Origin: RI-153 sp963752935
GTDB taxonomy: Bacteria > Chloroflexota > Anaerolineae > Caldilineales > Caldilineaceae
NCBI GenBank assembly: GCA_963752935.1
Contig: CAVWAL010000008.1
Span: 620,001-684,000 of the forward strand
Reading direction: 5' to 3'
DNA: 64,000 nucleotides
Of this stretch, positions 8,257-16,906 are shown piece by piece; the first letter of the stretch is position 1, and each line of letters starts with the position of its first letter. The translations under genes and the position numbers were made by a program. The notes below the pieces were generated by a model. It made no database searches. It saw only the letters and a list, made by a program, of their open reading frames with translations, and was not told the DNA's origin.

Positions 8257-9057
8257 CTACTCCCACCGAAACACCTTCGCCGAGATGGTTGCGCCCAGGA
8301 CGAGCACGCCCGACAGCACGAGCAGTGCGGTTGTATCCCAATCGCCGCCGAACCAGAGAGTCTGGAAGAGATGTACGGCGTGGGTGAGGGGTAGCCACTC
8401 GGCGAACCGCTGTACGTCCGGCGGCATGATGGCCAGCGGCATGGCCGCACCCGACAGAAACATCATGGGGAAGTAGACGACCTGCCCGACCACCTGTGCT
8501 ACGCGGCCGGTAGGGGCCAGGCTGGCAATCACATAGCCGACGGCAATAAAGGCCAGGGCAGCGAAGAGGAAGGCCGCCGTCACGACAGCCCAACTGCCAC
8601 CAAAACGCAAACCGAAGGCTAGGTTGGCCACGGTTACCAGTACCGCCATGCCCGCCACGGCAATACTCAAGTAGACGGCAACGTCGGCAGCAATGTAGAC
8701 CATCGGCGGCATGGGCGAGGCCTGAAAGCGGCGCAACAGCTTCTGCTCACGCGCCGTCGCCGTCGCCACGGGGATGGTCATGAAGGCGACGGTGCCGATC
8801 ACCAGCGCCGCCAGCGCCGGTACCTGCACGTCGATGTAGCCGTACTGTGGGCTGAACATGGAACTACCCGGCTCGTTGCCCCAGATCAGGCCGAAGAGCA
8901 AGAGAAGCAAGACCGGGAAAAAGATATTGAAGAAGAGCGCCACCGGCTCGCGCAGAAAGAGTTTGTACTGCACGATGGTCAATTTTGCGAACGAGCGCAA
9001 GTGGTTGCCCCCAGTGGGGCGGACGAACGTCGTGGTTGATGTTGTGGACGCGGTCAT
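8257..9057 (-). CDS. ABC-2 type transporter permease
   Basis: A 266-residue membrane protein with six hydrophobic segments. After a short cytoplasmic N-terminus it reads FAKLTIVQYKLFLREPVALFFNIFFPV, the start typical of ABC-2 permeases of the DrrB/YhgE type. The ABC-2 signature region near the end (VVGQVVYFPMMFLSGAAMP) is also typical. These proteins pair with a separate ATPase to export drugs, polyketides or lipids. The matching ATPase gene ends 47 bases upstream on the same strand, so the two form an operon. GAAAGGACC precedes the ATG. Confidence 0.92.
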   Translation of the reverse strand: MTASTTSTTTFVRPTGGNHLRSFAKLTIVQYKLFLREPVALFFNIFFPVLLLLLFGLIWGNEPGSSMFSPQYGYIDVQVPALAALVIGTVAFMTIPVATATAREQKLLRRFQASPMPPMVYIAADVAVYLSIAVAGMAVLVTVANLAFGLRFGGSWAVVTAAFLFAALAFIAVGYVIASLAPTGRVAQVVGQVVYFPMMFLSGAAMPLAIMPPDVQRFAEWLPLTHAVHLFQTLWFGGDWDTTALLVLSGVLVLGATISAKVFRWE

Positions 9058-9104
9058 GATAGAGGGTCCTTTCGGAATCGATCAACGGTTACGGTATCAC
9101 TGCT

Positions 9105-10019
9105 TTAGTTGCGCAATTGCCGGCCGGTCAGTTGAATGAAGACATCCTCCAGATCGGGCTGCTGGGTGTGCAGCCCCTGAAAGCGCAAACCCTGCTCCGT
9201 CAGGTGGTTGACCACGGCGGCAACCAGGCCTTCGCCGGCGCCATACACCGTGATGCGGCGCCCGTCTTGCAAGGCGTTGTGCACGGGAGGCAACGCCCGC
9301 AGCGCCCGCAGATCGACGGCGGCATCGCTCTCAAAGATCACCCTGCTCTCAATATCCAATGCGTCGATCAAGGCCGCAGGTCGATCCAGGGCAATAAGGC
9401 GCCCGTGGTCGATGACGGCGAGCCGATCACAGAGCGCTTCTGCTTCGTCCATGAAGTGCGTCACCAACACCACGGTCTTGCCCTCATTGCGGATCGAACG
9501 CACCAGATCCCAGGTTGAACGCCGTGCCTGGGGATCCAGCCCTGAACTCAACTCATCCAGAAAGACGATCTCAGGATCGTTGATCAGCGCCAGGGCGATG
9601 AAGAGCCGCTGCTTCTGTCCACCGGAGAGGTTGCCAAAGGTGGTATTGCGCTTCTCGGCCAGCCCCCATTGTTCCAGCAGTGGGGCCCAGGCGATGGTGC
9701 GAGCGTAGAACGAGGAGAAAAGATCGAGCGCTTCCCAGACAGTGATGCGTTCGGCCAGCGCCGCCGACTGCAACTGAATGCCGATGCGCTGGGCCAATTG
9801 CGTGCGCTGCCGTTGTGGATCCATGCCCAGCACACGGGCCGCTCCCCGGTCTGGTTGACGCAGTCCAATCATGGTCTCCACGGCCGTAGTCTTGCCCGCG
9901 CCGTTGGGGCCCAGGATGCCGAAGATCTCACCCTGTGCGACGGTCAGAGAAAGATCGTCCACGGCGAGCGTATCCCCATAGCGCTTGTGAATGTTCTGCA
10001 CATCGATAATTGGTGTCAT
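9105..10019 (-). CDS. ABC transporter ATP-binding protein (DrrA-like)
   Basis: A 304-residue ATPase subunit. Walker A is GPNGAGKTT, the signature is LSGGQKQRL, Walker B is IVFLDELSSGLDP and the H-loop lies in VLVTHFMDEAEALCDRL; the MDEAE stretch is characteristic of drug-export ATPases of the DrrA/CcmA group. The C-terminal ~80 residues form the extra domain seen in this group. AAGGAGAA lies at proper distance before the ATG. It is the first gene of a two-gene operon with the permease at 8257-9057. The exported compound cannot be told. Confidence 0.93.
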   Translation of the reverse strand: MTPIIDVQNIHKRYGDTLAVDDLSLTVAQGEIFGILGPNGAGKTTAVETMIGLRQPDRGAARVLGMDPQRQRTQLAQRIGIQLQSAALAERITVWEALDLFSSFYARTIAWAPLLEQWGLAEKRNTTFGNLSGGQKQRLFIALALINDPEIVFLDELSSGLDPQARRSTWDLVRSIRNEGKTVVLVTHFMDEAEALCDRLAVIDHGRLIALDRPAALIDALDIESRVIFESDAAVDLRALRALPPVHNALQDGRRITVYGAGEGLVAAVVNHLTEQGLRFQGLHTQQPDLEDVFIQLTGRQLRN

Positions 10020-10067
10020 GTCTATACGTTCTCCTTACCGGGTGAATGAAAAGAATGGTGTATACTG

Positions 10068-10088
10068 CTCCCACATACTTCTCCCACA
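10068..10088. promoter_or_regulatory. 8-bp direct repeat upstream of the ABC-2 operon
   Basis: CTCCCACA occurs at 10068-10075 and again at 10081-10088, 13 bases apart, close to one helical turn plus. It lies about 50-70 bases upstream of the ATPase ATG, where an activator or repressor site would be expected. No clear -35/-10 pair was found with it. The remaining part of the 10020-10331 gap holds a fragment of the repeat family (10205-10245). Confidence 0.3.
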
Positions 10089-10204
10089 CAATAGTGTCCA
10101 TGCGTCCCCGAGGAGTCCATTACTGCGTCCCCAATGCGTCCAAACTTCAGAAACTGGTCGACAGGCTCTTGGTTCATTGGTCCTCTCCACGCTTCTTTTT
10201 TCAG

Positions 10205-10245
10205 GTGGAGATAGAGGGGGGTCGGGAAACCTCTCCCCGGCGAAA
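10205..10245. repeat. Fragment of the dispersed intergenic repeat, copy C
   Basis: GTGGAGATAGAGGGGGGTC at 10205-10223 matches 39053-39071 at 17 of 19 positions, and the CCTCTCCCCGGCGAAAA that follows resembles the left edge of copy B at 38895-38910. The two edge sequences of copy B thus lie almost directly joined here. A solo-end or internally deleted element would look like this. Confidence 0.5.
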
Positions 10246-10296
10246 ACCGCTGATGACTGCCAATTCCCTGGCACGCACACCCGAATCCTGCGTTCC

Positions 10297-10325
10297 TTGC
10301 ACACAGCCCCGCCTTGCAGTAAACT
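10297..10325 (+). promoter_or_regulatory. Weak promoter-like pair abutting the HAD gene start
   Basis: TTGCAC and TAAACT are 17 bases apart; the -10 matches four of six positions and the -35 three. The -10 ends six bases before the ATG at 10332, so transcription would begin at or next to the start codon. No ribosome-binding site is visible before that ATG. A leaderless mRNA would explain both facts. Confidence 0.3.
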
Positions 10326-10331
10326 CCCTGT

Positions 10332-11079
10332 ATGACCATCGACACAATCCTCTTCGATCTAGACGGAACACTCGTGCAGCACAGTCACGTGCTATTGCCA
10401 GACAAATTGACCGAGTGGGGCTATCCTCGCACACCCGAAGCTGTGGAAGACGCCTTCTCTACCCAAATCCGCTGGTTTTATGACTTCGCCGCCGCCATCA
10501 AAGGCACGGAGAAGGACAACGCCGAGACGTGGGATGCGATCTGGCCGCGCCTCTATACACGCGTCACCCAACAGTTGGGGATCGACGACCCTGGCGTAGT
10601 GGCACAGCATGGTCGATTTTTTCGCCGACGACCCCACGCCTCCACTCTACGACGATGCGCTCCCCCTGCTCGAAACGCTGGCCAATGGGCCGTGGCGGCT
10701 GGGTATGATCACGCAACGAGGACGTCGCGGGGCGTTGCGCTTCCTCGACGATCACAATTTGAGCGACCGTTTTAAGGTGATCATCGCCGGGGACGACGGT
10801 CACGGACGCAAGCCCGATCCCGAGCCTTTCCTGCGCGCCTTGTCGATGCTGGGCAGCAACGCCAAACACGCCATCTTCATCGGCGACCGCATTGACGACG
10901 ACTGCGGCGGCGCCTGTAGCGCCGGGCTAAGCGCCTTCCTCATCGACCGGCACGGCCTGCACGCCGATGGCGAACACCAGGGCGATGTCACCTTTATCCG
11001 CCTGGAAAGCCTGCTCGACCTGCTGCACCATCTCCACGCCCACCCCAACGGAGACGCCCGATGGCCGCTCCTCAAGTAA
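10332..11079 (+). CDS. HAD superfamily phosphatase, interrupted by one apparent frameshift
   Basis: The complete protein would have about 249 residues. The first frame (from 10332) carries HAD motif I, FDLDGTL, with the nucleophile Asp, and the cap. The second frame, one base over, carries motif II (MITQRG), the motif III lysine (GRKPDPEPF) and motif IV (IFIGDRIDDD). Both halves are needed and both are intact. The frames can be joined without loss at the run of six T at 10616-10621 if one T is removed, giving HGRFFADDPTPP. That suggests a homopolymer over-call, though a true frameshift mutation cannot be excluded. The 3' end overlaps trpF by 19 bases, so the genes are probably coupled. HAD proteins of this shape are phosphoglycolate-type phosphatases; the substrate is unknown. 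Confidence 0.8.
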
Positions 11080-11744
11080 AAATTTGCGGAATTACCAACC
11101 TCGCCGATGCTCAGGCCGCCATCCTGGCGGGCGCCGACATGCTGGGATTCAACTTCTATGCGAAGTCGGCGCGCTGTGTCGAACCCGACCTGGTCAGGGA
11201 TTTGCGCCTTGAGATTAGAGAGTGGAGATCGCGTCGAGAATCGTCTGCCCATCCCCAATCTCTCAAACTCGTGGGCATCTTCGTGGACGAGTCTCCCGTT
11301 CGCGTCGCCGAGATTATCGAGATCGCTGGTCTTGACTACGCGCAATTACACGGCTCAGAACCGACGGAGATGCTGACCGGTTTGGCGCCACGCGCCTTTA
11401 AGGCGTTGCGTCCGGCGTCAGCGTCTCAGGCCGAAACCGAAGCCGCCCGTTTCGCTCCCTTCGGCACTCCCGACGGGCCGCAACTGCTCATCGACGCCTA
11501 TGATCCCAATCACTATGGCGGTACCGGCAAAAAAACAGACTGGCACACCGCCGCCGCACTGGCGCAGCGCTATCCTCGCTTGCTCCTCGCCGGTGGCCTC
11601 ACGCCCGAAAACGTCGCCGAAGCCGTGCGCACGGTGCACCCCTGGGGCGTAGACGTGAGCAGCGGCGTTGAACTCTCGCCAGGCCGCAAGGACCACGACG
11701 CGCTGCGCGCCTTCGTCGCCGCCGCCAAAGGAGCCTTGCCATGA
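11061..11744 (+). CDS. trpF: Phosphoribosylanthranilate isomerase
   Basis: A 227-residue TIM-barrel enzyme that converts N-(5-phosphoribosyl)anthranilate to CdRP in tryptophan synthesis. It has the N-terminal KICGITN with the catalytic Cys, the GADMLGFNFY strand, QLHGSE, the catalytic Asp in LLIDAYDP, and the phosphate-binding LLAGGLTPENV near the end. The insertion of about 15 residues near residue 55 (RSRRESSAHPQ) is longer than in most family members. It overlaps the HAD gene by 19 bases upstream and the next gene by 4 bases (ATGA), so it sits in a tightly packed operon away from trpA/trpB, which are on the other strand at 29.5-31.6 kb. Confidence 0.95.
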   Translation: MAAPQVKICGITNLADAQAAILAGADMLGFNFYAKSARCVEPDLVRDLRLEIREWRSRRESSAHPQSLKLVGIFVDESPVRVAEIIEIAGLDYAQLHGSEPTEMLTGLAPRAFKALRPASASQAETEAARFAPFGTPDGPQLLIDAYDPNHYGGTGKKTDWHTAAALAQRYPRLLLAGGLTPENVAEAVRTVHPWGVDVSSGVELSPGRKDHDALRAFVAAAKGALP

Positions 11745-12526
11745 AGGTCATGTCCTTTAACATCCGCTTCCCCACAGACACCGATGGCCCCAACGCCTGG
11801 CGTTTCCGCCGCGATCTGGCCATCGATCTGATCCACCATCACCGGCCCGATTCCTTTGGCGTACAAGAAGCCGTCCACAGTCAGATGGTCTATCTACGCG
11901 AGCATCTGCCCGATTACGCTGCTATCGGAGTTGGCCGCGATGATGGCGCCGAGCGAGGCGAGTATTCGGCCATTTTCTATCGCAAGCAGGCGCTGCACTG
12001 TCTCCGTTCGGACACATTCTGGCTCTCGGAAACACCCGACGTCGCCGGCACGGTGGGCTGGGATGCCCATAACATCCGCATTTGCACCTGGGGCGAATTC
12101 CGAGACGCAGAAGATCGCAGGGTTTTCCTCTTTAACACCCACCTGGATCACCGGGGCGCGCTGGCACAGATCGAAGGCGCCCGGCTGATTTTGGATCGCA
12201 TGGATGCCCTCAGCGACACTCAGCCCGCTATCTTGACCGGCGACTTTAACTGTATCCCCGACTCCGCGCCCTATTTGCTCATCACCGGCGAGGATCCATC
12301 CGCCGTTGAAGAACAGAGCCTGGCCGATGCCCGTCAGCTCTCGACCGCCCCCCCCACCGGCCCTGCATGGACTTTTCACGGCTACCGTCCGCCGGGGACT
12401 TACCTGATCGATTACATCTTTGTACGCAACGTCGCCGGGGTGCGAGCCTTCCACACACTCGACGATCATCGCGGTGCACGCTATCCATCCGATCATCTGC
12501 CCGTGCTGGCGGACATTTCCCTGTGA
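11741..12526 (+). CDS. Endonuclease/exonuclease/phosphatase family hydrolase
   Basis: A 261-residue member of the metal-dependent EEP fold. The expected residues are in order: MKVMSFNIRF (Asn), GVQEA (metal-binding Glu), NTHLDHRG (His), LTGDFNCIPDS (Asp/Asn) and SDHLPVLADI (catalytic Asp-His) at the C-terminus. This is the small cytosolic type related to sphingomyelinase- and inositol-phosphatase-like enzymes; no signal peptide is present. It overlaps trpF by ATGA and overlaps the next gene by four bases, so translation is coupled in both directions. The substrate is not predictable; the glycerophosphodiesterase two genes on hints at phosphate-ester turnover. Confidence 0.88.
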   Translation: MKVMSFNIRFPTDTDGPNAWRFRRDLAIDLIHHHRPDSFGVQEAVHSQMVYLREHLPDYAAIGVGRDDGAERGEYSAIFYRKQALHCLRSDTFWLSETPDVAGTVGWDAHNIRICTWGEFRDAEDRRVFLFNTHLDHRGALAQIEGARLILDRMDALSDTQPAILTGDFNCIPDSAPYLLITGEDPSAVEEQSLADARQLSTAPPTGPAWTFHGYRPPGTYLIDYIFVRNVAGVRAFHTLDDHRGARYPSDHLPVLADISL

Positions 12527-13737
12527 TAGAGTATGATATTGCAGTCATCGGCGCGGGGATGATTGGTGCGGCGGCGGCGCGGTATCTGGCCGAAATGGGC
12601 CATACGGTCATCGTCATCGGCCCTGCCGAACCGGCGCGTTGGCGCGATCATGGCGGCGTTTTCGCCAGCCACTACGACCAGGGACGCATTACGCGCATCA
12701 TCGACGAGGATCCGATCTGGGCGCAGTTAGCAGCGCGCTCCATCGACGCCTACGCCGACTTGCAAGAGCGCAGCCGTCTACGCTTTCACGCTGCTGTAGG
12801 CGGGCTGCAATTGGTTCATACCAGCGCCGAGGGCGAAGAAACGCACCGCCGCCGTCTGCAAAACGGCAGGCGTTTTGGCGCATCCTTCACCGAAATGGAC
12901 GGGGACGCGCTACGTCGAAATTTCTCCTTCCTGCGCTTCCCGGCTGAATTCAGCGGACTCTGGGAGGTAGGAGCGGCCGGCTACGTCAACCCGCGCTCGC
13001 TCGTCCAGGCACAGTTGACGGTAGCAGTGCAACAGGGAGCGGCTGTCCTCCGCGAGACGGCGCACCAGGTGACCGTGCGCGGCGACGCCCTGCATATCTC
13101 CACTGACGGCGGACACACGCTGCAGGTAGGCAAAGTGTTGGTGACGGCGGGCAGTTTCAGCAACTGCCATTCGCTGCTCGGGGGCCGAGAGCTGGCGCTG
13201 ACGATTAAGAAGCGCACCATCACTCTTGCCGAAGTGGACGAAGCCGAAGTCTCGCGGCTGGCGGCCATGCCCACCCTCATCATGCCCGTGCAAGGGATCG
13301 ACACCCTGTCCTCGATCTACGTGCTGCCCCCGATCCAATATCCCGACGGCAAATGGTATGTTAAACTGGGTGGCACCAATCAGCCGGAGCAACTGGGGAC
13401 GGATCTGGCTGAATTCTGCGACTGGTTCCACGCCGATGGCAGCGCCGACGAAGCCGACGTGCTGCGCCGCGCCCTGCTCGATCTGATCCCCGGGCTGGCG
13501 GCGCGTTCCTTTGTGCGCAAGGCCTGCGTGCTCGCCTACACCGAGCACGGCTATCCCTACTTGGATGCCGTCGAACCGGGACGGTTGTATGTTGCAGCCG
13601 GAGGATGTGGCTCTTCGGCAAAGTCATCCAATGAGATCGGGCGGATGGCAGCACTAATGACGGCACAAGACGCGTGGACCTACGACATCGCCGCGCAGCA
13701 TTTCCGGGCGGTTTATACAGAAACGGTGATGGGCTGA
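12523..13737 (+). CDS. FAD-dependent oxidoreductase, DAO/sarcosine oxidase-like
   Basis: A 404-residue flavoprotein of the DAO family. The N-terminal dinucleotide-binding motif is IAVIGAGMIGAAAARYL. The C-terminal FAD-binding end reads LYVAAGGCGSSAKSSNEIG, where family members have G-G-x-S-G-x-G-x-K. A Cys in VRKACVLAYTEHGYPYLD lies close to where monomeric sarcosine oxidases hold the covalent flavin, but spacing to the next Tyr differs by two residues, so covalent FAD is only a possibility. The long ORF runs back to 12367 inside the previous gene, but the GTG at 12523, overlapping the previous stop, gives a normal start. It should oxidise a secondary or N-methyl amine or an amino acid; the substrate is unknown. 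Confidence 0.85.
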   Translation: MIEYDIAVIGAGMIGAAAARYLAEMGHTVIVIGPAEPARWRDHGGVFASHYDQGRITRIIDEDPIWAQLAARSIDAYADLQERSRLRFHAAVGGLQLVHTSAEGEETHRRRLQNGRRFGASFTEMDGDALRRNFSFLRFPAEFSGLWEVGAAGYVNPRSLVQAQLTVAVQQGAAVLRETAHQVTVRGDALHISTDGGHTLQVGKVLVTAGSFSNCHSLLGGRELALTIKKRTITLAEVDEAEVSRLAAMPTLIMPVQGIDTLSSIYVLPPIQYPDGKWYVKLGGTNQPEQLGTDLAEFCDWFHADGSADEADVLRRALLDLIPGLAARSFVRKACVLAYTEHGYPYLDAVEPGRLYVAAGGCGSSAKSSNEIGRMAALMTAQDAWTYDIAAQHFRAVYTETVMG

Positions 13738-14657
13738 TGCGAAAGAAGAACCTGATGTGGGGGGTAGGAGCGCTGATTGGCGCGCCGATGCTGGCGTACG
13801 GGATCGCCTCGTTGCTGGCGCGGCCGGTGTCGCCCCATCCTGTGTTCGAACGGTTGTCGGCCCGTCCACTGGTGATCGCCCATCGTGGCGGCGAAGGCTT
13901 GTGGCCGAGCAACACGCTCTATGCCTTTCGACGAGCGGCCGAGATGGGCGTGGACATGCTCGAAATGGATGTCCACACCAGCGCCGATGGCATCCTTGTC
14001 GTGCGCCATGATGATACGGTGGACAGCACAACCGACGGCACCGGCGAAATCAGGAGCAAAACACTCGCCGAACTCAAGGGGCTCGATGCCGGCTATACCT
14101 GGACAGAAGACGGGCAACACTTCCCTTATCGCAACCAGGCCATCACGATCCCCACACTGGAAGAGGTCTTTTCTGCGCTGCCTGACATGCCCATGACCAT
14201 TGAGATCAAACAGACGGAGCCGTCGATCACACAGCCGCTCTGCGATCTGATCCGGCGCTACCACAAAACCACGCAGGTGATCGTCGGTTCCTTCCACAAC
14301 GAGGCACTCGATGACTTTCGCCGCCTCTGCCCAGAAGTCGCCACGTCAGGCCATCAACGCGACGTGCGTACTTTCGTCTATCTGGCGATGGCAGGGCTGG
14401 CAGGCGTTTATTCTCCGCAAACCCATGCCTTACAGGTGCCTCGGCGTTACGGCAATGTGGAAATCATCTCGCCGCGCACGCTGCGCGCCGCCCATGCCCG
14501 TGGACTCAACGTGCAAGTCTGGACGGTAAACGAATCAACAGAAATGACGGATCTCATAGAGTTGGGTATAGACGGTATAATAACCGACAGACCCGATCGC
14601 TTGCTTACCTTGCTGTCGCGCCAGGCCTCTCACAACCGACGCGATGCCCCTGAATGA
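13737..14657 (+). CDS. Glycerophosphodiester phosphodiesterase, membrane-anchored
   Basis: A 306-residue GDPD-family enzyme. The catalytic residues are all visible: IAHRGGEG (catalytic His), MLEMDVHTSADG (metal-binding Glu and Asp), VVRHDDTVDSTTDG (second His) and MTIEIKQ (Glu). The C-terminal VWTVNESTEM and GIITDRPD are family hallmarks. Residues 6-30 form a hydrophobic anchor or uncleaved signal, so the enzyme probably works outside the membrane on glycerophosphodiesters released from lipids. The ATG at 13737 shares its A with the TGA of the oxidoreductase (TGATG), showing translational coupling. Confidence 0.93.
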   Translation: MRKKNLMWGVGALIGAPMLAYGIASLLARPVSPHPVFERLSARPLVIAHRGGEGLWPSNTLYAFRRAAEMGVDMLEMDVHTSADGILVVRHDDTVDSTTDGTGEIRSKTLAELKGLDAGYTWTEDGQHFPYRNQAITIPTLEEVFSALPDMPMTIEIKQTEPSITQPLCDLIRRYHKTTQVIVGSFHNEALDDFRRLCPEVATSGHQRDVRTFVYLAMAGLAGVYSPQTHALQVPRRYGNVEIISPRTLRAAHARGLNVQVWTVNESTEMTDLIELGIDGIITDRPDRLLTLLSRQASHNRRDAPE

Positions 14658-14691
14658 GTACATCACTCTTTACAGCCCGAGAGTAGGGATT

Positions 14692-15540
14692 ATGCTGAAT
14701 CTGCAGAAACTTGTCATCGATCGTTTTGTCGAAGAGCTCGAATATGCCTATCGCCAAAGCTATGGGGATCGCATGCCGTTGCTGGGCCGCACGGCCGCCT
14801 GGTGTGGGAAACTGGCCCTGGAGAATATTTCAAACTCGGATGCACTCTATCACACCGTCGACCATACCGTGATGGTGACGATGGTAGGGCAGGCCATTTT
14901 GCAGGGCAAGCACCTGTGCGAAGGCGGCGTATCGCCCCAGGATTGGCTACACTTTACAATTGCGTTGCTTTGCCATGACATTGGGTTTGTGCGCGGTGTT
15001 TGCCGTCAAGACGATAACAAAACCGTTGCCACCGGCATCCATGATGGCACAGTTGAGGTATCCCTGGGATCGACCGATGCCGCCCTGGCTCCCTATCACG
15101 TCGATCGGAGCAAACTGTTTGTCCGTGAGCGTTTTAGTCAGCCACTCTTTATCGAAATTGACATTGACGAGATCGGCGAATACATCGAGTGCACCCGCTT
15201 CCCCATTCCCGATGACCCTTTCTATCAAGCCACAGATAGCTATGCGGGGCTGGTGCGTGCAGCGGACTTCATCGGTCAACTGGGCGATCCAAACTATTTA
15301 CGCAAATTGCCGGCCCTTTTCCACGAATTGGAAGAAGTAGATGCACCCGCCAAAATCGGCTATGAGGGTCTCGAAGATATGCGGCATAACTACGCCCGCT
15401 TCTACTGGGACGTGGTCAACCCCTACATTCAAGAAGCCCTGCGCTATCTGCGCGTGACCCAAGAAGGCAAACAGTGGATCGCCAACTTGCACTCGCACGT
15501 CTTCGACATAGAGCACACCTACCATGCGGCGGCAGAATAA
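14692..15540 (+). CDS. HD-domain metal-dependent phosphohydrolase
   Basis: A 282-residue soluble protein with the HD signature: YHTVDHTV supplies the first histidines, and LLCHDIGFVRG the H-D pair. Further acidic positions lie in helices to residue ~230. Proteins like this are usually annotated Npun_R2479-type HD hydrolases; they hydrolyse nucleotide phosphates or related esters. The frame opens upstream at 14644 inside the diesterase gene, but ATG 14692 is preferred because it clears that overlap and GAGTAGGG precedes it. A hairpin separates it from aroC. Substrate unknown. Confidence 0.82.
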   Translation: MLNLQKLVIDRFVEELEYAYRQSYGDRMPLLGRTAAWCGKLALENISNSDALYHTVDHTVMVTMVGQAILQGKHLCEGGVSPQDWLHFTIALLCHDIGFVRGVCRQDDNKTVATGIHDGTVEVSLGSTDAALAPYHVDRSKLFVRERFSQPLFIEIDIDEIGEYIECTRFPIPDDPFYQATDSYAGLVRAADFIGQLGDPNYLRKLPALFHELEEVDAPAKIGYEGLEDMRHNYARFYWDVVNPYIQEALRYLRVTQEGKQWIANLHSHVFDIEHTYHAAAE

Positions 15541-15584
15541 GGTGCGCATTCATAATGAACCCTCTGCCGCCGCTCGAGTAGAGC

Positions 15585-15615
15585 GCAGGCATGGCGCCCT
15601 ACTCACCATGCCTGC
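15585..15615 (+). promoter_or_regulatory. Hairpin just upstream of aroC
   Basis: A perfect 10-bp inverted repeat (15585-15594 with 15606-15615, 11-base loop) ends 21 bases before the aroC ATG. No T run follows, so it is more likely a leader structure or processing site than a terminator. Confidence 0.4.
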
Positions 15616-15636
15616 CCAGACTGAAGGTAAGACAAC

Positions 15637-16902
15637 ATGGAACTTCTAGGCGGACCACTCTTCGCCGTGGCCGGTGCAGGCGAATCGCACGGTCCGGGCG
15701 TAACAACAATTGTGTTTGGTTGCCCGCCCGGCCTCTATATCGAGCGGACGGCCATCCAAGGCTATCTGGATCGGCGACGCCCCGGCAGCAACAGACACGG
15801 CACACCGCGCCAGGAAGACGACAAAGTGCTTCTGCTCTCGGGTCTTTACGCCGAAGGGGAGCTGGATACACTGCTTTCCGGCCCCGCTATCGAGGCGCAG
15901 GTCGAGGGGAACGTCCAGTCTACAGAAAGCTATGAAGGCGGCTACACCACCGGCGAGCCGATTGCTGCGCTGGTGTTGTCAACATCCAAACGGTCTCAGC
16001 ATTATGATCAATTTGCCGGAGAGCGCGGCGAGGCCCGCCCCGGTCACACGGATCTGGTCAAGTACCACAAATCACAAGGGTTCGTTGACATTCGCGGCGG
16101 CGGACGATCCAGCTATCGATCTACCATCAGCGACGTCATCGGCGGCTCCATCGCGCGTCTCTATCTGGCCCAAACATTCGGCACCGTCTTCCTCTCGTCA
16201 ATTGTGCAGGTCGGTCCGCTGAAGACGGAACAGAGTTTGGCCGCCCATTTCGAGGAGATCATCCACCGTAACCAGACGTTGGCTGTGCCCGCAGACGAGA
16301 TTGCCAACGTGGACGCGCTCCTGGGCGCAGCCGAGATCCAATCGTTGGATGCCGGGTTTGCATCTGAGGCCGCCGAGTTGATCAAGCGCACACGCATCGA
16401 CGGCGATTCGTTGGGAGCGGCGGTGGAGGTGATCGCGGTCAATCCGCCGGCGCTGATCGGTGAACCGCTCTATCAGAGCTTGAAGGTACGCTTGATGGGT
16501 GCACTGGGCGGACTGCACGCCGTGCAGTCCTGTGAAGTCGGGCATGGCCTACGTGTGATCGAGCGGCTGGGCAGCCAGAACAACGATCCGATCCGCAACA
16601 ATGGCTACCAATCCAACAGCCACGGCGGCCTGATCGGGGGCATCACCACGGGCATGCCTGTCGTCTGTCGTGTGGGCTTCAAGCCAACCTCAACCATTGT
16701 GAAGCCGCAGCAGTCCGTGCGCAAGAACCTCGAAGAGATCGATTTTGAATTGAAAAAAGGACGCCACGATCCTTGTGTCGGTGTGCGCGCAGGCGTGACA
16801 TTGGAGTCGCGCATGGCCATAGAATTGATGAACGCCGTTCTGCTACACCAGTCCGCGCACGTGGACCCGGCAGCCTTCCAACTCTTCACCAACCCCAGGT
16901 AG
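15637..16902 (+). CDS. aroC: Chorismate synthase
   Basis: A 421-residue enzyme that eliminates phosphate from EPSP to give chorismate, using reduced FMN. It has the N-terminal AGESHGPGV, the RRRPGSNRHGTPRQEDD stretch with R-P-G and R-x-E-x-D, RPGHTDLVKY, and the RGGGRSSYRST motif with the catalytic region. Later, HGGLIGGITTGMPVVCRV and the RHDPCVGVR end are diagnostic. It is slightly longer than the usual 360-400 residues because of an insertion around residues 190-235. The start at 15637 has AAGGTAAG upstream. It is the only step from EPSP onward on the plus strand; aroA is on the opposite strand at 32.6 kb. Confidence 0.96.
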   Translation: MELLGGPLFAVAGAGESHGPGVTTIVFGCPPGLYIERTAIQGYLDRRRPGSNRHGTPRQEDDKVLLLSGLYAEGELDTLLSGPAIEAQVEGNVQSTESYEGGYTTGEPIAALVLSTSKRSQHYDQFAGERGEARPGHTDLVKYHKSQGFVDIRGGGRSSYRSTISDVIGGSIARLYLAQTFGTVFLSSIVQVGPLKTEQSLAAHFEEIIHRNQTLAVPADEIANVDALLGAAEIQSLDAGFASEAAELIKRTRIDGDSLGAAVEVIAVNPPALIGEPLYQSLKVRLMGALGGLHAVQSCEVGHGLRVIERLGSQNNDPIRNNGYQSNSHGGLIGGITTGMPVVCRVGFKPTSTIVKPQQSVRKNLEEIDFELKKGRHDPCVGVRAGVTLESRMAIELMNAVLLHQSAHVDPAAFQLFTNPR

Positions 16903-16906
16903 CCCG

